Of a DNA stretch of 64,000 bases, positions 35,567-49,210 are shown in pieces. This DNA is from Lonicera japonica. Lineage: Eukaryota > Streptophyta > Magnoliopsida > Dipsacales > Caprifoliaceae. Position 1 is the first letter of the stretch, and each line of letters starts with the position of its first letter. The position numbers and the translations under genes are program-made. The notes below the pieces were generated by a model. That model saw only the letters and a list, made by a program, of their open reading frames with translations, had not been told where the DNA came from and did not search any database. The stretch is from assembly GCA_021464415.1 (NCBI GenBank), contig CM038465.1, positions 80,882,919 through 80,946,918 on the forward strand. Direction: 5' to 3'.

Positions 35567-36635
35567 TTATTATATTTTTGTTTTGGTGAAGGAGAAATGG
35601 AAACAGGCCACTAGTAGTAGCAGTAAATGGCGGTCACCCTTTATGACTGGATTTCAACACATCAATCACTGTCCCTGCCTCTATCTTTTGGAAACATTAA
35701 TTAAACACATCATAATCCACTTATTATCTTCATGCCTTACCTTAATTAATTGAAAACATAAAGCTAATAACATGCTCATTCCGTTTCTAATCTAATCTTC
35801 CTTTTACTAACATGTTTGGTAGATGTTTCCTTCTTGTTATTCTTGGTTTTTTTTTTTTTCAAAATAAATATAATTTAAATGAAATAATATTATTATTATC
35901 AAAGCAGTTTTTATTAAAATAAAGGCTAAATAAATTCTAACTTATAACCAAGCAGGGCTCTTCTTTTTAATTTAAAATCTTTTAGGTTGCGTTTAATTCA
36001 ATTTAATTTTTGTAAGAAGCGGCACGCATACAGAAAATACAGGATTAATGATGACACATTTATAGTGTCCAAAATGTATAATTTTGTGACGGTGGATCGT
36101 TTTGCTGAATTTACGAATGTCAAAATTAGTAAACACGTTGTTATTCTTTGCTAGCTAATTTCTAGATAATGCACGGGTTCAAAGTAAAGATGCAAAAAGT
36201 AATTATAATTAAATTGATATTTGGAGTGATGTCGTGCACCTATCTATTTGTCCTTGGCGCGTTTGGTTGAATGAATTATATATATGGATACCCTATCTAT
36301 GCCTTTTGCTGTCTTCCCTTTCTCTTGCACGTATGTTCCATCAACTTTTTATTCCACCAATTAATTACACTCTAATTTATCCACCTAAAAAAGTAGAAGG
36401 AATTTGAGTACGCCTCTTCCTTTTTTCACTTTCTCGACCTAATTAACGTTGAAAATTAAAACTTACACGCTATGATTAGATATGGTATTTTTATCTTCCA
36501 AATATTATTGCCTCAAGCCCAAATCATTAGGAATGCTTTTGTGAGGTTTTTTTTTTTACTTTAATTTTGCTCTTAAATGTTATAGAGTTTGTAAAAAAAA
36601 TAAAATTTCCGAGGATGGAACTTTTGAGTGTCTAA

Positions 36636-36935
36636 GACTCTGTTTTATAACAAGATAGAAAAAATAATGGTTTTGTATAAAAAATTGAAAAATAAGTTGA
36701 GTGAGAAAATGAGATGCTCTTCATTTTTTAAGAGTAGATTTCTTACATCCTTCATTTTATTATTTTGTGGAATTGTTTTCTCCCTCATCGGCCAAAAAAA
36801 AATTTACATGGAAAAAGCTAAAGAGTAAAAAAACATCTCACTACATCCTTCAATTTATTTTTCAACTTTTCACATACATCAATTCTTTTTTTCTTTTCTT
36901 TTTTATCATTTTCTATCGGATTATCAAATAGAGCT
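36636..36935 (+). mobile_element. PIF/Harbinger-type MITE (300 bp)
   Basis: TAA flanks both ends (36633-36635 and 36936-36938). The left end GACTCTGTTTTATAAC and the complement of the right end, AGCTCTATTTGATAAT, are imperfect inverted repeats that continue with GATAGAAAA in both arms. It has no coding sequence. Confidence 0.65.
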
Positions 36936-37953
36936 TAAGTCACAATTAAACTAATGTTTCATGAATTTCGTAGCTGCAACATTTATAGTTTATATATATA
37001 TATATATATTCTATTCTTGACCGAATCGACGAGGAACATGAATAGTCTAATTCACAACATTTATCATTAATGTTGGAAAATTCAGCTTTCTGTAATGTAC
37101 TAATAATTTCTCAAAACTCAAACCAATCACTTGAATAGTGAGAGACCACCTCTATACAAGAAAGACGCTAAAAGCGGACCACATCAACATGTACAGGCTT
37201 CCAGGCCTAATGCAGGCCCAATCTCAACTTAAAAAATGGAAATTATGACCCATTTTAAGTTCACATGCATCTATTAGATAATAGGAAAATGCATCTATTC
37301 ACATGCATCCATTTTAAGTTCTTCTATAATTAATGTTATTAATTGTATTAAAGATTTTATCTTCTTTATTTTTCACATTAATGTCTCATTATTTTCCTTT
37401 CATAAAATTGTGGTTTTTTCAAATATTATAATTATTTCTTTTCGTATTCTCATTCATAAATCATAATACACATTTATATGCATGTAATCATAAAACATAT
37501 CAACTTCCTATTTGTATATATATGGCATTTGGCCGGAGATAAAAGGGTAAAAAGAAACTAATAAAATAGAGGTGAGCAACTTGATATTAGAGAAAAAGAA
37601 GTTGGGATAATTTTTTGAAGAAAAGCAGGAACTAGTTAACGAAGAACTTTTTTCCTTTGTTGTAGGTGTTCATTGTTTTATATAAAATCAACTTCAATAG
37701 AAAATAATAATTTTATCTCTACGGTTTTCATAATTTTCTTGCTAATAATGTATATTTGTTTCTTTTTTTTTCTTCAATAAACCAATTTGATATATGTGTT
37801 GATGTAATCATAGTTTTAGAAACGTCAACATATAATATCTGTTATATGTTGATCTAATGCCATAAAGGTGTATTTAAGAATCTGATTTTGAATTTTGAAA
37901 TTAGAATTAGAGGAAATATTAACCTACATAATTTCAAAGTCAACAAAGCATAA

Positions 37954-38360
37954 GAACATCTCCAATGCAACTATGAATTGGGTGAAAATGAGATGCCACA
38001 TATGATTGATGAACAAGGAGCTAATAAAATGCTTTCCAATGCAACGATTTATAATGATTATGAAGATGATTTGGCAAAAATGAAAATACACATTGTGAAG
38101 ACGACCCTCTACTTCTAGTGAGGTAGATGGTCTCTTAGACAATGTTTTAATGTTATATCATTATTTTTGTCTACATATTTTCTTTTTAAGTTTTTAAATA
38201 TTTTAATTGTAATTTTATAATTTATTTATTAATAAAAATTACACATTAAAAAAGTATGAATTAAGACCTATTAAACAAGAACCATTTTATATATAAAATT
38301 ATTAATTTATTAATAGAAAATCTCTTAAACAATCCTATTGAAGATGATTTTTGTAAAACT
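37954..38360. mobile_element. Probable TAA-type MITE, right end unclear
   Basis: TAA at 37951-37953 is followed by GAACATCTCCAATGCAAC, a terminal sequence like that of the GAGCATCTCC elements at 4962 and 60269. A module variant AGACCTATTAAACAAGAACC lies at about 38264. The right end (TATTGAAGATGATTT, about 38337) matches only loosely. Confidence 0.4.
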
Positions 38361-38399
38361 TGTCTATCGAGAGACTTTTTTATGGCACATAGTAAAGGC

Positions 38400-39438
38400 A
38401 TGCTTACATGTTCATTGTTAAGAGGTATCCAATCCATTTTTGTATCAGAGACACTTTAAAATATACAAAATTTGTGAAAAACGCCTGCCTATTGAGTGGG
38501 TAAAAAATTAGTTATATTTTTATTGGACGAATACCTAGATTTCCCACTTTCATAAATATGAATTTTTTTTTTTTTTGGGCAGTACATAAATATGAAATTA
38601 ACTAACGCATATTTACAAGTTCTCACGGTATATAAACAACAAATTCACCAAATTTTGACTTCGAAAATCAGAATAAAGGAAGTTTGTCCGCCGATGGTAA
38701 GGGATTTTACTTAATAAATCGACGGGATTTTGTAATTCATTTCCTGTTTTGTCTTTTTTTGTAGGCCAAAACCGAAAATCCAGGACGCTAGAAATACAAA
38801 GAAAAGGGAGGAGGGAAGAAAACTATCGACTGTTTGCGTGTTTACATTTGATACAAGTTATTTTGCATAAAGTCCTAATTATTTAGGCAATATGGAACAT
38901 TTGTTATATATATATATTATCAAATTAATAGACTGAGTGGGTTTTTGCATGCCTTCGAGGTCTTATTCCATGAAAAGGGATGGGAGTGTGCCGAGAAAGA
39001 TTGAAGTCTTCGGAGAGAAATTAATGACTTCAATTCAATAATGACTATGGCCTAATAGAATTCTTAAAAGAGTTTTAACAGAGGATGCAGCAAGTGAATA
39101 GGATAATCAACTGGTGAATGAATTAATGCAGAGAATGAACAAAAGTAAGATTTAGGATCTTGAAATGGAACGAATTCATTCATTCACCAGTTTGACACAC
39201 ATTTACATATATATATAGAGAGAGAAATGCTGCAACATCTGCTGTAGAAAGAAAGAAAGAAAGAAAGAAAGCGATTTATATACTCTGGTCACTTTTTCCA
39301 CTTCCATATTCAGATAGACTACCAAAAAAGGATTAGTTATTGAGTAGTTATATATCCCCAATGATTTACTGAGGGGAACATAACTTGATTCACACTCACA
39401 CTGCTATGGATCTTCATTATATATATATATATATATAT
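38400..39438. other. 3' flank of the NAT gene, microsatellites
   Basis: An AT run at 39419-39438 lies right behind the NAT stop codon, and a GAAA repeat at 39247-39271. The last part should contain the NAT 3' UTR. No other gene was seen. Confidence 0.45.
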
Positions 39439-42400
39439 TCAAACAGCAGGGAAAAACTTGTTGAGATTGAAGGGCAATGAATAGAACTCGTCACTTCTTG
39501 TATCTGTCTTGAATGACCTGAACTTGTCCCACCAATGCATTCCCCTGTCCTTCCTTGTTGCATTATCTTTCCGATGCAGTGTCGTGTCTAAGAATAGAGC
39601 CAAAAACCCAGCAACAAATGCTTCCGACGAGAAAGGAACGTTAATCACATCGTTAAACTGTCAATGAATAACATCATGAGTTAGTAATTAATCTTTAGAT
39701 AGAAAGTCACAATTAGATAAGTTTACGAAGCCGCTTTTTATGAAAGAAAGAAAAAGAAAAAAAAAAGTGGGAAAAGGAGAATTTGCTTACCCATCTGGAT
39801 CCGGTGTGGACAGGACCATAACCCTTTACTGCGGTGTACTCATTGAAATACTGTGGTATTGATAGTCCCATGAAAACCGAAAATCCTAATATGAACTTTG
39901 TTCTAAAACTGTTTAAATTGCAAAACTGCAGGAAGCCCAGACCTGCTGAGCCTGCCCAATGCATAAGATCAACAAATTATTGGAATCAAGTGTGGAAAAG
40001 AAGAGGCACGAAATTAATAGTTGCTTCTAAGTTTTTTTCTAAATTCTAAATACTTACCAACGTAGGCGAAGAAAAGGCAATACAAAGCTCCAATAATTGG
40101 TGCTGGAATTGAAGCAAATACAGCTCCGAATTTTCCTTAAAAAAAACCATTTATCTTTAATGTATACTCCTAAAGCTAAAAGAGGCTCCCTCCGCACATC
40201 CATTTAAATTCAATAAATTCGTGAATAACTAACTTACCAAGCACGGAAAAGAAGATCATGAATCCAGCAGATATCTGCACAACTCTTCTGCTTCCAACAC
40301 GTGTTAATGCAAGCAAACCCGCATTTTCACTGTAAAAAACGTGAGCAAAGTTGCCAGGCTAAATAAATATCAAATTTTCGTCAGTTGTGCGTCTATGGAC
40401 ACGAGATTTTAGAATCTTACACAGATACCGATGACCCATTCCCAGTTCCAAATATTCCAGAGAACAATATGCCCACTCCCTCGAGTAGAAAAAAATGGAA
40501 ATTAGTTGCATAAATTACACAATGCCAGAAAGTAACCACCTAGCTTTATTACTTTTTTCCATCTAGTACTTCTTTGGTGAGGGAAAATTCAACCATATTA
40601 AGAAAGCAGAAACATTCTAAATTATCACATAATTGGATGGAGCCCGTATGTTGGGGGCAAAAAAATGTCGCGCATTCGATGGTCTTTTAGTATCAATCAC
40701 TATATGTTCATGTTATTTAATTATTATTTTCTAGTCAATCGTGTATTGAGGTCTCAATAAGGGTGAAATAATAGAGCAACAAAACATCAAGTCCATTTAC
40801 CTGCCAACCAACACCACGGCTGAGAATAGAAGGAGGCAAAGGAGTTGCACTAGCATACCTCGACGCGGCAATGAAGCCTCCGGTGGACTATTTACAGAGT
40901 AAACAATTGTAACAAGTGAAGCTTAGGGTCAAAAGAACATGGAATGTGAGGTTGAAAAAATCATTTGAAAATATTTGGGCAAATGAAGCTACAAAGAGCC
41001 AAATAGACGGGGGTGAAAGATGTATATATATATAACTCAAGAGTTTGGTCCATTTATGCAAGAGTAGAAGAACAAAGACCTCAACAAGAGAAACAAATGA
41101 AGCAGCCATCATGGCAAAAGCTTCTCCAGCATCAAATGTTGGAGCGCCCCACTGAAATGGATATGGGACTCTTATCCTGCAAAAACATAGTGCCTCAGAA
41201 CATTAATTACCAGTAATCTACACTCCAATTCCCGAAATGTCTTCATGTGATTAAGTGCAAAGTTCTTACGCTTATAAAAATAATTTCATGACCGCACCAA
41301 CTATAATATATGACTAGCTAGATACATAAAACACAATAACAAAAGCGTACTTTTTTTGGAAGGAGAAAAGGCATAAGTACCATGGCGCAGCGCCTATAAT
41401 TCCAGCACGATCAGTTCGGCAGCTTGTTTGTGTCCTTGTCGACGTATTCTTGTATGCCCCACTAACTGTGAGTAGGTGAGCATAAATCCACACAATCGCC
41501 ACAGAGAATATAACGGCAAATCTGTCAAAGACATTCCTCTCCCCGCTCATAAGATGGGGTATGTACTGCACATAGCATTAATGTAGTTGACACTTGTAAA
41601 TAATCTGAGAGAAAAAAAACATTCGCAAGATGGGTAATGTGCTACACATAGCATTACAGTGTTGCAGATGCCAACTGCAAAAAGACTATTTCCAAATCTA
41701 TAATAACTTAACAAGAAGTTCAATGCAATGCACAGGGGAAGATGGAATAGGCAATATATAAAGAAGAATTACCTGAGAAAAAATTACTAGAAAGACGACC
41801 TGTGGCAATCCAATCTCCACACATCTTGCAAGCTAGACAGCAAAAGCAACAGTTATTGATCCAGAGTACAAAACATGTAATTAGGACACGGGAAAGCTAT
41901 TTATTTTAGGAAAAAGATATCCTTACAGGTTTCATCAACCAGAAACCATACTAGGTGCATTAAGCAATGTCAATTCATTAATCCATCCTGTATGAATAAC
42001 TGGTTGATGAAGCTGGTAAACGTAGAATTGCTCTTTGCTTTATTTTCAGAATACTAAAATGAATTGCACAAATGCATACCAATGGAAAACCAAATTCATA
42101 GAGCCCAAAGCCAGTTAGAGTCACCAATGGAACAACAGAGAGTGGGCTCATGAACCTGAATATGTAAAAAAAGAAGGGGAAAATAATTCTAGATTGTTCA
42201 TAAACTTCAGACCCATGACAAAAGTTCTGTCAATTGACTTCCGAATTTAATGTTTTATCTGACCTTGCGACATTACGCCAAAGGCCACTAAATCCAAGGA
42301 CGATCTGAAGCGTTGAAGCAACAATAAGGGCACCCTGGATTCCTCGCATTATCTTGTCAAATTTCTGCGTAAGCCAAATTTACATAAATAGAATAAATAG

Positions 42401-43263
42401 GTTGTGCTGACATGAAACTAGGAGGAGAAGGTTCATCGGGGTCAATTACCTCCTGAGGATCGAGAACATCATTATATCGACCGGCCAAGACAATTGAAAG
42501 AGTAGTAGGAACAAATGTAAAAGAGGCTCCAATGACAGCAGGTAATCGGGTCCCGAACAGTGTCTGGGTCAATGTATTCAAACCAGCCACAAATAGTAGT
42601 GTCTGAATCATTTTTGCTTTATCTTCCTAACAGGGCCAACATAGAATATGGATAGGTTAATAATATATATATATATATATATAATTCAAAATGAATGATA
42701 AAAAAAAAACTAACATAATTCGAAATGAATGATAAAAAGTAAGTACATAAAATGAAACTATAATCAACATGCAACTACATCAAAATAGATATATATAGTG
42801 TCATTTTGAGGGGCTTACATTTCCTCCTCCCATTTGTGGAACTAGAGTAGAAGGAATGAGAACTGTTGTGCCAAGCATAACTAGATAGTGCTGGAACCCA
42901 AGTAGTATAGCTTCAGCTGTATACCCCCCCCACAAAAAAAAAAAAAAATCCATTCTTTAAAGTTCATACTAAATTATATTACTTCCTTTTCATGAAAATT
43001 ACAGCAATCAAAGTAAAATTTAATTGATGGAACACAAATGCAGCTTAACATCAAGAATGAATCTCAAGTATCATAAGATTGAAGAAATGACAAAGCAGGC
43101 AATACATACATAGATACGTCTAAAGTGTAAAGTAATTAGAGGAAAACTGACGCCATGGAGGAGGACTAGTAATGCAGTAAGCAATGTTGGGGAGTTGGTC
43201 TTTGGCTGGATGTGGCTGCAACTCTTCTTGTTTAGGCGGTGGTGCTGCTCCTCCTCCTGCCAT
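39439..43263 (-). CDS. NAT6: Nucleobase-ascorbate transporter, NAT6/NAT7 group (14 exons, 533 aa)
   Basis: This is a membrane permease of the NAT/NCS2 family (nucleobase or related substrate with H+; the plant substrate is not settled). The exons on the - strand are 43263-43152, 42916-42819, 42626-42450, 42364-42264, 42155-42080, 41832-41773, 41565-41381, 41176-41080, 40887-40801, 40479-40421, 40329-40238, 40135-40058, 39951-39791 and 39657-39439. All introns are GT-AG and all frames join, giving 533 aa against about 532 in Arabidopsis NAT6. It starts MAGGGAAPPPKQEE, with a cytosolic N-tail ending ITSPPPWPEA. The family marks are GFQHY in the first membrane segment (Gln46-His47) and the NAT signature ENAGLLALTR (352-361), whose codons span intron 10. 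It ends SLPFNLNKFFPAV. About 12 membrane segments are expected. NAT6 versus NAT7 is not certain. Confidence 0.95.
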
Positions 43264-43720
43264 TACTACTCTTATTCTTATTCTTCTTCTTACCCTCTTT
43301 TTTCAAACTCTTTAATTAAACTAAAAGAAAGTCATAGTAGACGTATTAAGTAAGAATCAAAATCTCCACAGATCCCAAATAAAATTAAACCCCCAAAAAT
43401 GTAATAAACAAAACTTTCTCTAAAACCCATAAAAAAAAAATCTCAATCCCCACAAAACCAGCTGTACGTACGTCAACCCAAATGTATGTACGCACCTGTG
43501 TCTGCGTGTATATATTAGCAAAGCAAATTAATGTTAAAATAGTAGAACCCGACTAATACAACCTTTGCTCACTTAACTCTCCTTTTCCTTCTTCATTCTC
43601 TCTCTGTTTCTCTCTCTGATGAGAGTAACTAACTGTTCACAGAAGAAGCATATAATGAAGCGCGAAAAAGAAAAAGTGGCAAAGAGAGAAAAAGGAAAAG
43701 CGAGAAAGAGACCAAAAATA
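43264..43720 (-). promoter_or_regulatory. Likely 5' leader/promoter of the NAT gene
   Basis: On the - strand this reads as purine-rich GA and GAA runs (about 43560-43720), a common feature of plant 5' leaders. No TATA box was placed with confidence. Confidence 0.35.
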
Positions 43721-44227
43721 ATATATTATTATTTATAGGATTTTTGCAATATAATTCGATCAGTTACGGAAGGAACACTCACTCTGCTTTTTCTGTACGT
43801 ATCATCACGTAAAATATTCAAACAAAAGCACTCTCTCTCTCTCTCCACCTTCTCGTTTCTTCTACACTTCCCAAACAAGCAATTTCCACAAATGTGCTTT
43901 TTCAATTTTTGCTACTATACAATTTTTTAGCAAAAAGAAAATTATTGCACTTACAAAATCGACCTATTTGTACTCTTAACAATATGCCCTTCAAATTTTA
44001 ACTAACACAACTTACCAATATGTATGTATCTAAACGTAATTTATTTATATTTAGAATTCTTTAACTTAATTTACGTGCATTAATGTCTAAATATGTGAAT
44101 AAGTGCTTTTAGTGTTATTATAAGTGTGTTAGTTTGAGATTAAGGTTCTAATCTCACTACTTCAGTTGACTTATTTTTTTCTCAGCTTGAATTATATGAA
44201 GTCATTGTCTTGTTTTTAGTCACTTAA

Positions 44228-44558
44228 GGTTTCGTTTGATTAACGGATTCAAGAACTTAGGAAAGGAAATGAAAGGAAAGCTTTTCTTTTCTTTGTTGGG
44301 TAAGTACAAATTTCGAAAACACTTTCTTGATATATGGAAAAGTAGGGGGTACAATCATTCCTCTCAAAAAGTATGAGATTGATTTTTTCATGTGATTTTC
44401 AAGCATTAATTACAAAAAATTTGGACAACAATACCCTTACCTACATACTTTTCATGTTTTACCAAACATAAGAAATGAAATTTTACATGAAATTTAGTTT
44501 CCCACTTCCATGAAAAATATAAGAGAATTAATTTCCCTTTCGCGAACCAAACGAGACC
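44228..44558 (+). mobile_element. PIF/Harbinger MITE, family C copy 1 (331 bp)
   Basis: TAA flanks both sides (44225-44227, 44559-44561). The ends are GGTTTCGTTTGATTAAC and, on the complement, GGTCTCGTTTGGTTCGC. The right end is nearly identical to that of the element at 60687-60997, and both share GGGTA near the middle and CCCTTACCTA- or TTGGGTAGGGGT-type sequence. It has no coding sequence. Confidence 0.75.
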
Positions 44559-45016
44559 TAAGAGTAAAATCCAATTAATGGAATGCTTCCGAGTAACTTA
44601 ATTCTCAATCTAGCACAAAAAAAAAAAAGTCATTTACTTCCTTCTTTCATATATATAGACAGTTGCACAGTTAAATAAATAATCATTTTAAACTTCTATC
44701 AATATTCATTTTTACAAAATCAAACGCTATCCGGAGAAATTTATAACTAAGTTGTATGCAAAACAGTAATAAAAGCCAAGAAGCTTGAGCCACGTCAACG
44801 TGAAAGATATTTATTATGCCTAACGTTTGTGTATATATTAAAATTTTACGCACGTACATACGTTAGACATTTTACACCGGATATATTAAATGGACAAATT
44901 TAATATATCCGTTTTCACACCGGATATATTTTCTTAAAGTCAAGCTTGTAAAGTAGAGAATTAATAAATTTACTATTTTCTTAAATTTTAGTCATACAAG
45001 TGAAATACACTCAAAT

Positions 45017-45180
45017 AACTCATACGATGGAAGGATTAGACCTCCACCCTTGTCTTGAGGTCAAGGGTTCGACTCATGGGGTTGGGTGGGGGGTTTTCCT
45101 TTATTTGTAGGATTAAGGGAGAGACTTAGACCTCCCTTAATTTAAAAAAAAAAAAAAAAAAAACTCATACGATGGAAGGA
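45017..45180 (+). mobile_element. SINE with a perfect 19-bp target duplication
   Basis: AACTCATACGATGGAAGGA occurs at 45017-45035 and again at 45162-45180. Between them (45036-45161) lies a tRNA-related sequence: TTAGACCTCCACCC, then GGTCAAGGGTTCGACTC with a clear pol III box B (GGTTCGACTC), then a short body and a run of about 20 A. This is a target-primed insertion of a SINE. At about 126 bp, and without a clear box A, it is probably 5'-truncated. The intact duplication suggests a fairly recent insertion. Confidence 0.85.
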
Positions 45181-45210
45181 CATTGTACCAAAATTAAAAA
45201 AAAAAAAAAA

Positions 45211-45478
45211 CATACTAGTCTGAGGCACTCGTATGGATCATTTCTTTTCTTTTTTTAAAAAAAAAATACCACATACGAGAGTGGCAGTCTCGTATGGTTA
45301 TTTCATGATTATATATATATATAAAAAAAAAATTTTGTTTTCTAAAACCCATACAGGTCAATGAGCTTCGTATAGGCTTTTTATTTTTATTTTTTAAAAA
45401 AGCAAACAAGTATGAGAGTCTTGTATGGGTTTTTTTTTTTAAGTACAAAAATCATACGAGTAAAGCAGCGTTGTATTA
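45211..45478. repeat. Array of five imperfect palindromes related to CATACGAGACTGCCACTCTCGTATGG
   Basis: Units start near 45211, 45272, 45350, 45410 and 45453. The second, CATACGAGAGTGGCAGTC followed by TCGTATGG, is the best palindrome. Units are separated by T/A-rich runs, so spacing varies from about 43 to 78 bp. The right flank, complement of GAGCATCCACGGTGGAATGG at about 45561-45580, resembles a MITE terminus, so the array may be the inside of a transposon. Confidence 0.6.
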
Positions 45479-46287
45479 GTATATTTTTTACCATTTTCGA
45501 TGTGTGCTACTTTAAAATTTAACTTGTCATATAGTAAGTTTGAGCTAATTTTTAACCATTCCACCGTGGATGCTCTTAATACAACTATATAAGTGATATA
45601 AAATTAAAAAGTTAATAAATGACCTACTGGTTAATGTATTTTATAATTCCTATAAACGTAACTTTTTTATAAAATTAAAAATATGTAAGGACAAAATTCA
45701 AAATATCAAAAATTTAATATAGTTTCAATAAGCCTTTATGCAATAGTAGATACATGTACATATTAAAGTTAACTATAAAATTCAATACAGTCGCCATTAA
45801 ACAAGCAAGAAGGATAAAAAAAAATGTATATTTTTATCGTTAAATTTAATATACCAGGTAAACATGTCATGTCGATGAAGTATAGCGATCATTTTCAGTA
45901 GTCCCTAGCAGCAGCTATAAATCTCCAGCATTATTTTTCAAGTTATCGAAGGGAATCAGCATTTTCCGCCTCCATTCAGATTGATGATGATGGCTGGCAC
46001 CCTGAATGCCAAGTTATTATTCTTTCTGACAAAAAAAATATTAATATTAATATTTTAAAACAATAAAAGTTTAATAATTTTCTTTTAACTATAAACAAAA
46101 AATTACATCCTCTAGGTTAATGATAACACTTCTTTTAGTCAAAATTCCTTTTTTTTTCTCCTCTATCACTTGTCTTTGATGAGCATTACACAGTCAGTTA
46201 ATCATGCATTATTATTTTCCTTGATAACGTCATTTTCTTTTTAACGATTAATATTCAAAAAGAAAACAAATATATATAATATATATA

Positions 46288-46568
46288 CTTCCTCCATCTC
46301 AATTTAATTGTTCATTATTTTATTTTCGGATATTCTAAAATAATTATTTACTTTTTATGTTTAACAGGTCATTACTTACAGTATTTTTTATTATTTTCAA
46401 TATTACTCTTTAAACTCCCACCATTTTCTTTATTTTGGATTCCGCTACTTTTTTTTATTAGGAGAAAAGTAAAGGATATTTTTAAAAATAAGTTCTTTTG
46501 GAGTAATTATTTTATCTCCTTAATTTTTAGTTTTTCAAAGTGTGACAATTAAATTGAGACAAATGGAG
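46288..46568. mobile_element. Stowaway (Tc1/mariner-type) MITE, 281 bp
   Basis: It is flanked by TA on both sides (46286-46287, 46569-46570). The ends CTTCCTCCATCTCAATTTAA and the complement CTCCATTTGTCTCAATTTAA are inverted repeats of the CTCCCTCYGTCYCA type, the hallmark of Stowaway elements. It has no coding sequence. Confidence 0.85.
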
Positions 46569-46570
46569 TA

Positions 46571-49210
46571 TTATTGTCAATAATAATCTTTTAAGTTAAT
46601 AGTTATATTATAATAATTAAATTATTATTATTTGTAAATATATAAAGATATATTTTAAAAACGTATGTTAAATATATTATAAATAAAATAAATAACACAT
46701 TGTATCAAAACTCATGCCCTATTTGTTATTGCGTCACTGTCCATTCTTAATCAACCAAATGCTTGTTTAAGTTTAGTTGAACTTGCCTACTGAAATGGAA
46801 TTGATGCATAAATGGAATAAAGGTTAAATATGCCCAACTTGCTAGTGTTCCATCTTGACTTTTCACAGGCTTACCATTTAGGAAATAAGGGATAATTACG
46901 AAAACTATTTACCAGATTTAAAATAATTCAAACACAAATTCCAAAATCATTTACCATTAGTTGATCACCTTACTTGCTAGACACCATGGCTTTTCCAATC
47001 TTCGTGCTCGAGTATTTACCACATGTTGGATAACTTGCAAAATCATGGTATTTTCAAAATTTGTGCAAGAATTATTTACCATTAGATCACCTTCTCAATA
47101 TCATGATAATTTTTTCCTTTTTTATTTATTTATATATAAGTGATATTTTATTGAATAAACTCACTATTCAAATTGCAGAAAGAAAGTGATGAAAGCGAAT
47201 GACTCAAACATGAAACTTGTCCCAGAAGAGAGAAGCAGATTCAGAATTTTATCTCTTATATATATATATATATATATATTTTTAAAGAACAGGTTAAAAA
47301 TTTGTTTGACGCTTTTTCTTTACCCCTTTTATGCTATATATGAACAAAATATTTGTCATCAGGTGTCCACTTTCTGATTTGTGTTGCTATTTTTAAATCT
47401 TTAATAAAATGATTGAGAGTGTCCCCGCCACATTCACTTTTGGCTAAAAATAAATAAAATATAAATAAATAAATATCAATAATAGTAATTTCTGAGATAG
47501 TAAAATTTAAAAAGGTATATCCTTACGACAAAGAACATGTACTTGAAAAAATCAAACCATGATCTTTGATCTCAACCTCCTTTTCTTCTTTTTTTTAGAA
47601 TTAAGGGCAACCGCGTTGTCAAACTAGATTCTCTATTGCATTAACTGAAGTGCATTAAAAATTTACACACTACTTGTATAATTCACCATTCCTTGAGGGT
47701 TAATTTGTTTCCTCCAAAAGGGGGGGGGGAAGGTAATTCCTCCGCATCCAAATAAGCTTTTTGACAAAATCAATCGTGTCATTCATTCATATCTCAAACT
47801 TGCGCAAGGAATGAAGCTCCAATTACAAAATATTAACTACAGTCCCATAATAAACATTCAACGCGTTGAATTCAAAAACAAGAACATAAAAATCCCAGGA
47901 ATAGTTCTTTTTTTGAGGTTCTTGATAACATCGTTAGATCACATGACCTCCCCCAAAATTACCCCAGATTTAAAAAAAAAAAAATTCCCTCAAAAGGCAA
48001 TAATAGTCAACTCATAAATGCACAGATCCAGTTGCAAATAATTTAAAACCCAAATCTCAAGCAAATTCTGCTTTCACCCTTGACCTCTACTCCTCATCCT
48101 AAATTCACCAGTTTGTCTCCTCGTGCAATGGCGCACACAAGAGCTTAAGATTGAGAATTACAATCAAAGTAAGGTTGAGAATGCGTAAATGCCAGCCAAC
48201 TAAAAGAGTTACGTCACCAAGGGACACAAAAATTAATCGAATAGCCCAACAATTCCTTATTCGATCTCCCGATCATTCAAGTTCCTAATTAAATGAAGAA
48301 TTCCATCATCTACGCAGGGTATTCGATATAATCTAGGACAAACAAAACAAGATGAAACATCTCCAAACAGCAATCCTCTCAAATACAATTACCGAAAAAA
48401 CAGGAGCCATAACCAACCATACATCTGTTCAAGGAAACAAAACAATGGTATGTCTGTCCATGAATTTTGAAGGGTTGGTGCAAGTGAAATATATGGCTCC
48501 CTCGGTCTAAAAAAGATAGTCCCACTTCGAATTTTGTGCTTGTTAAGAAAACACTAATTTCAACGTAATCAATGCTCAAAATTGCAACTCATTTTCTAAA
48601 GAAACCACATTCCTCTCCTGATCATATGTTCTAACAAATGAAACCCTACAGCCCAAATCATAATTAAACGCACAAGTTGGAGACTCACCACTATGGATCT
48701 TGGCATGATCTCTTTATCTCTTTACTTTCGACACATCTTGCTTACACTTTTCATATATGAGTAATTTAAGGTTGCCCAATATTAGTTCCAACAATTGGTA
48801 TTCTAGCTAGAGCTCGTAAGATAAGAACCATCTAAAAGCTATTCTGGCATCCCCCAACTAAGTGTTTCTTGGTGTGGTAAGTTCCGAGTAGACTACCAGT
48901 ATATTTTTAATTGAGTAGTATATATAACCAGAAGTGCACCACAGATGAACTCCCATCAAAAGTACACCACAAGTAAACATCAGCAAGAAGCATAGTAAAA
49001 TATAAGATAACAATATATTAAAACCAAAATCTTTAACTAAATTAATCTTTGGATTGTCTAGGCCAATTGGCAATATATTCTTCACAAGAAGGGACATGGT
49101 TACATCTTAGTCCAATCCTAAAGCAAAGGTAAATTATGCAGCGATTATCGATTCACCCTCATACCTCAACGCACATTCCCAGCAATTCTATAGTGCAAAG
49201 GGTGAAAACC
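46571..49210. other. 3' flank of LSM12 and intergenic region, no other gene
   Basis: The part next to 49210 should contain the LSM12 3' UTR on the - strand. An AT run is at 47259-47278 and a run of ten G at about 47721-47730. Short duplicated words (TTTACCA, CTTGCTAGACACCATGGCTT-like) occur around 46960-47070. No coding sequence is supported. Confidence 0.4.

Noticed and set aside
45060..45080. tRNA gene (GGTTCGACTC box B)
   Set aside because: No acceptor stem or box A, but an A tail and a target duplication, so it is a SINE.
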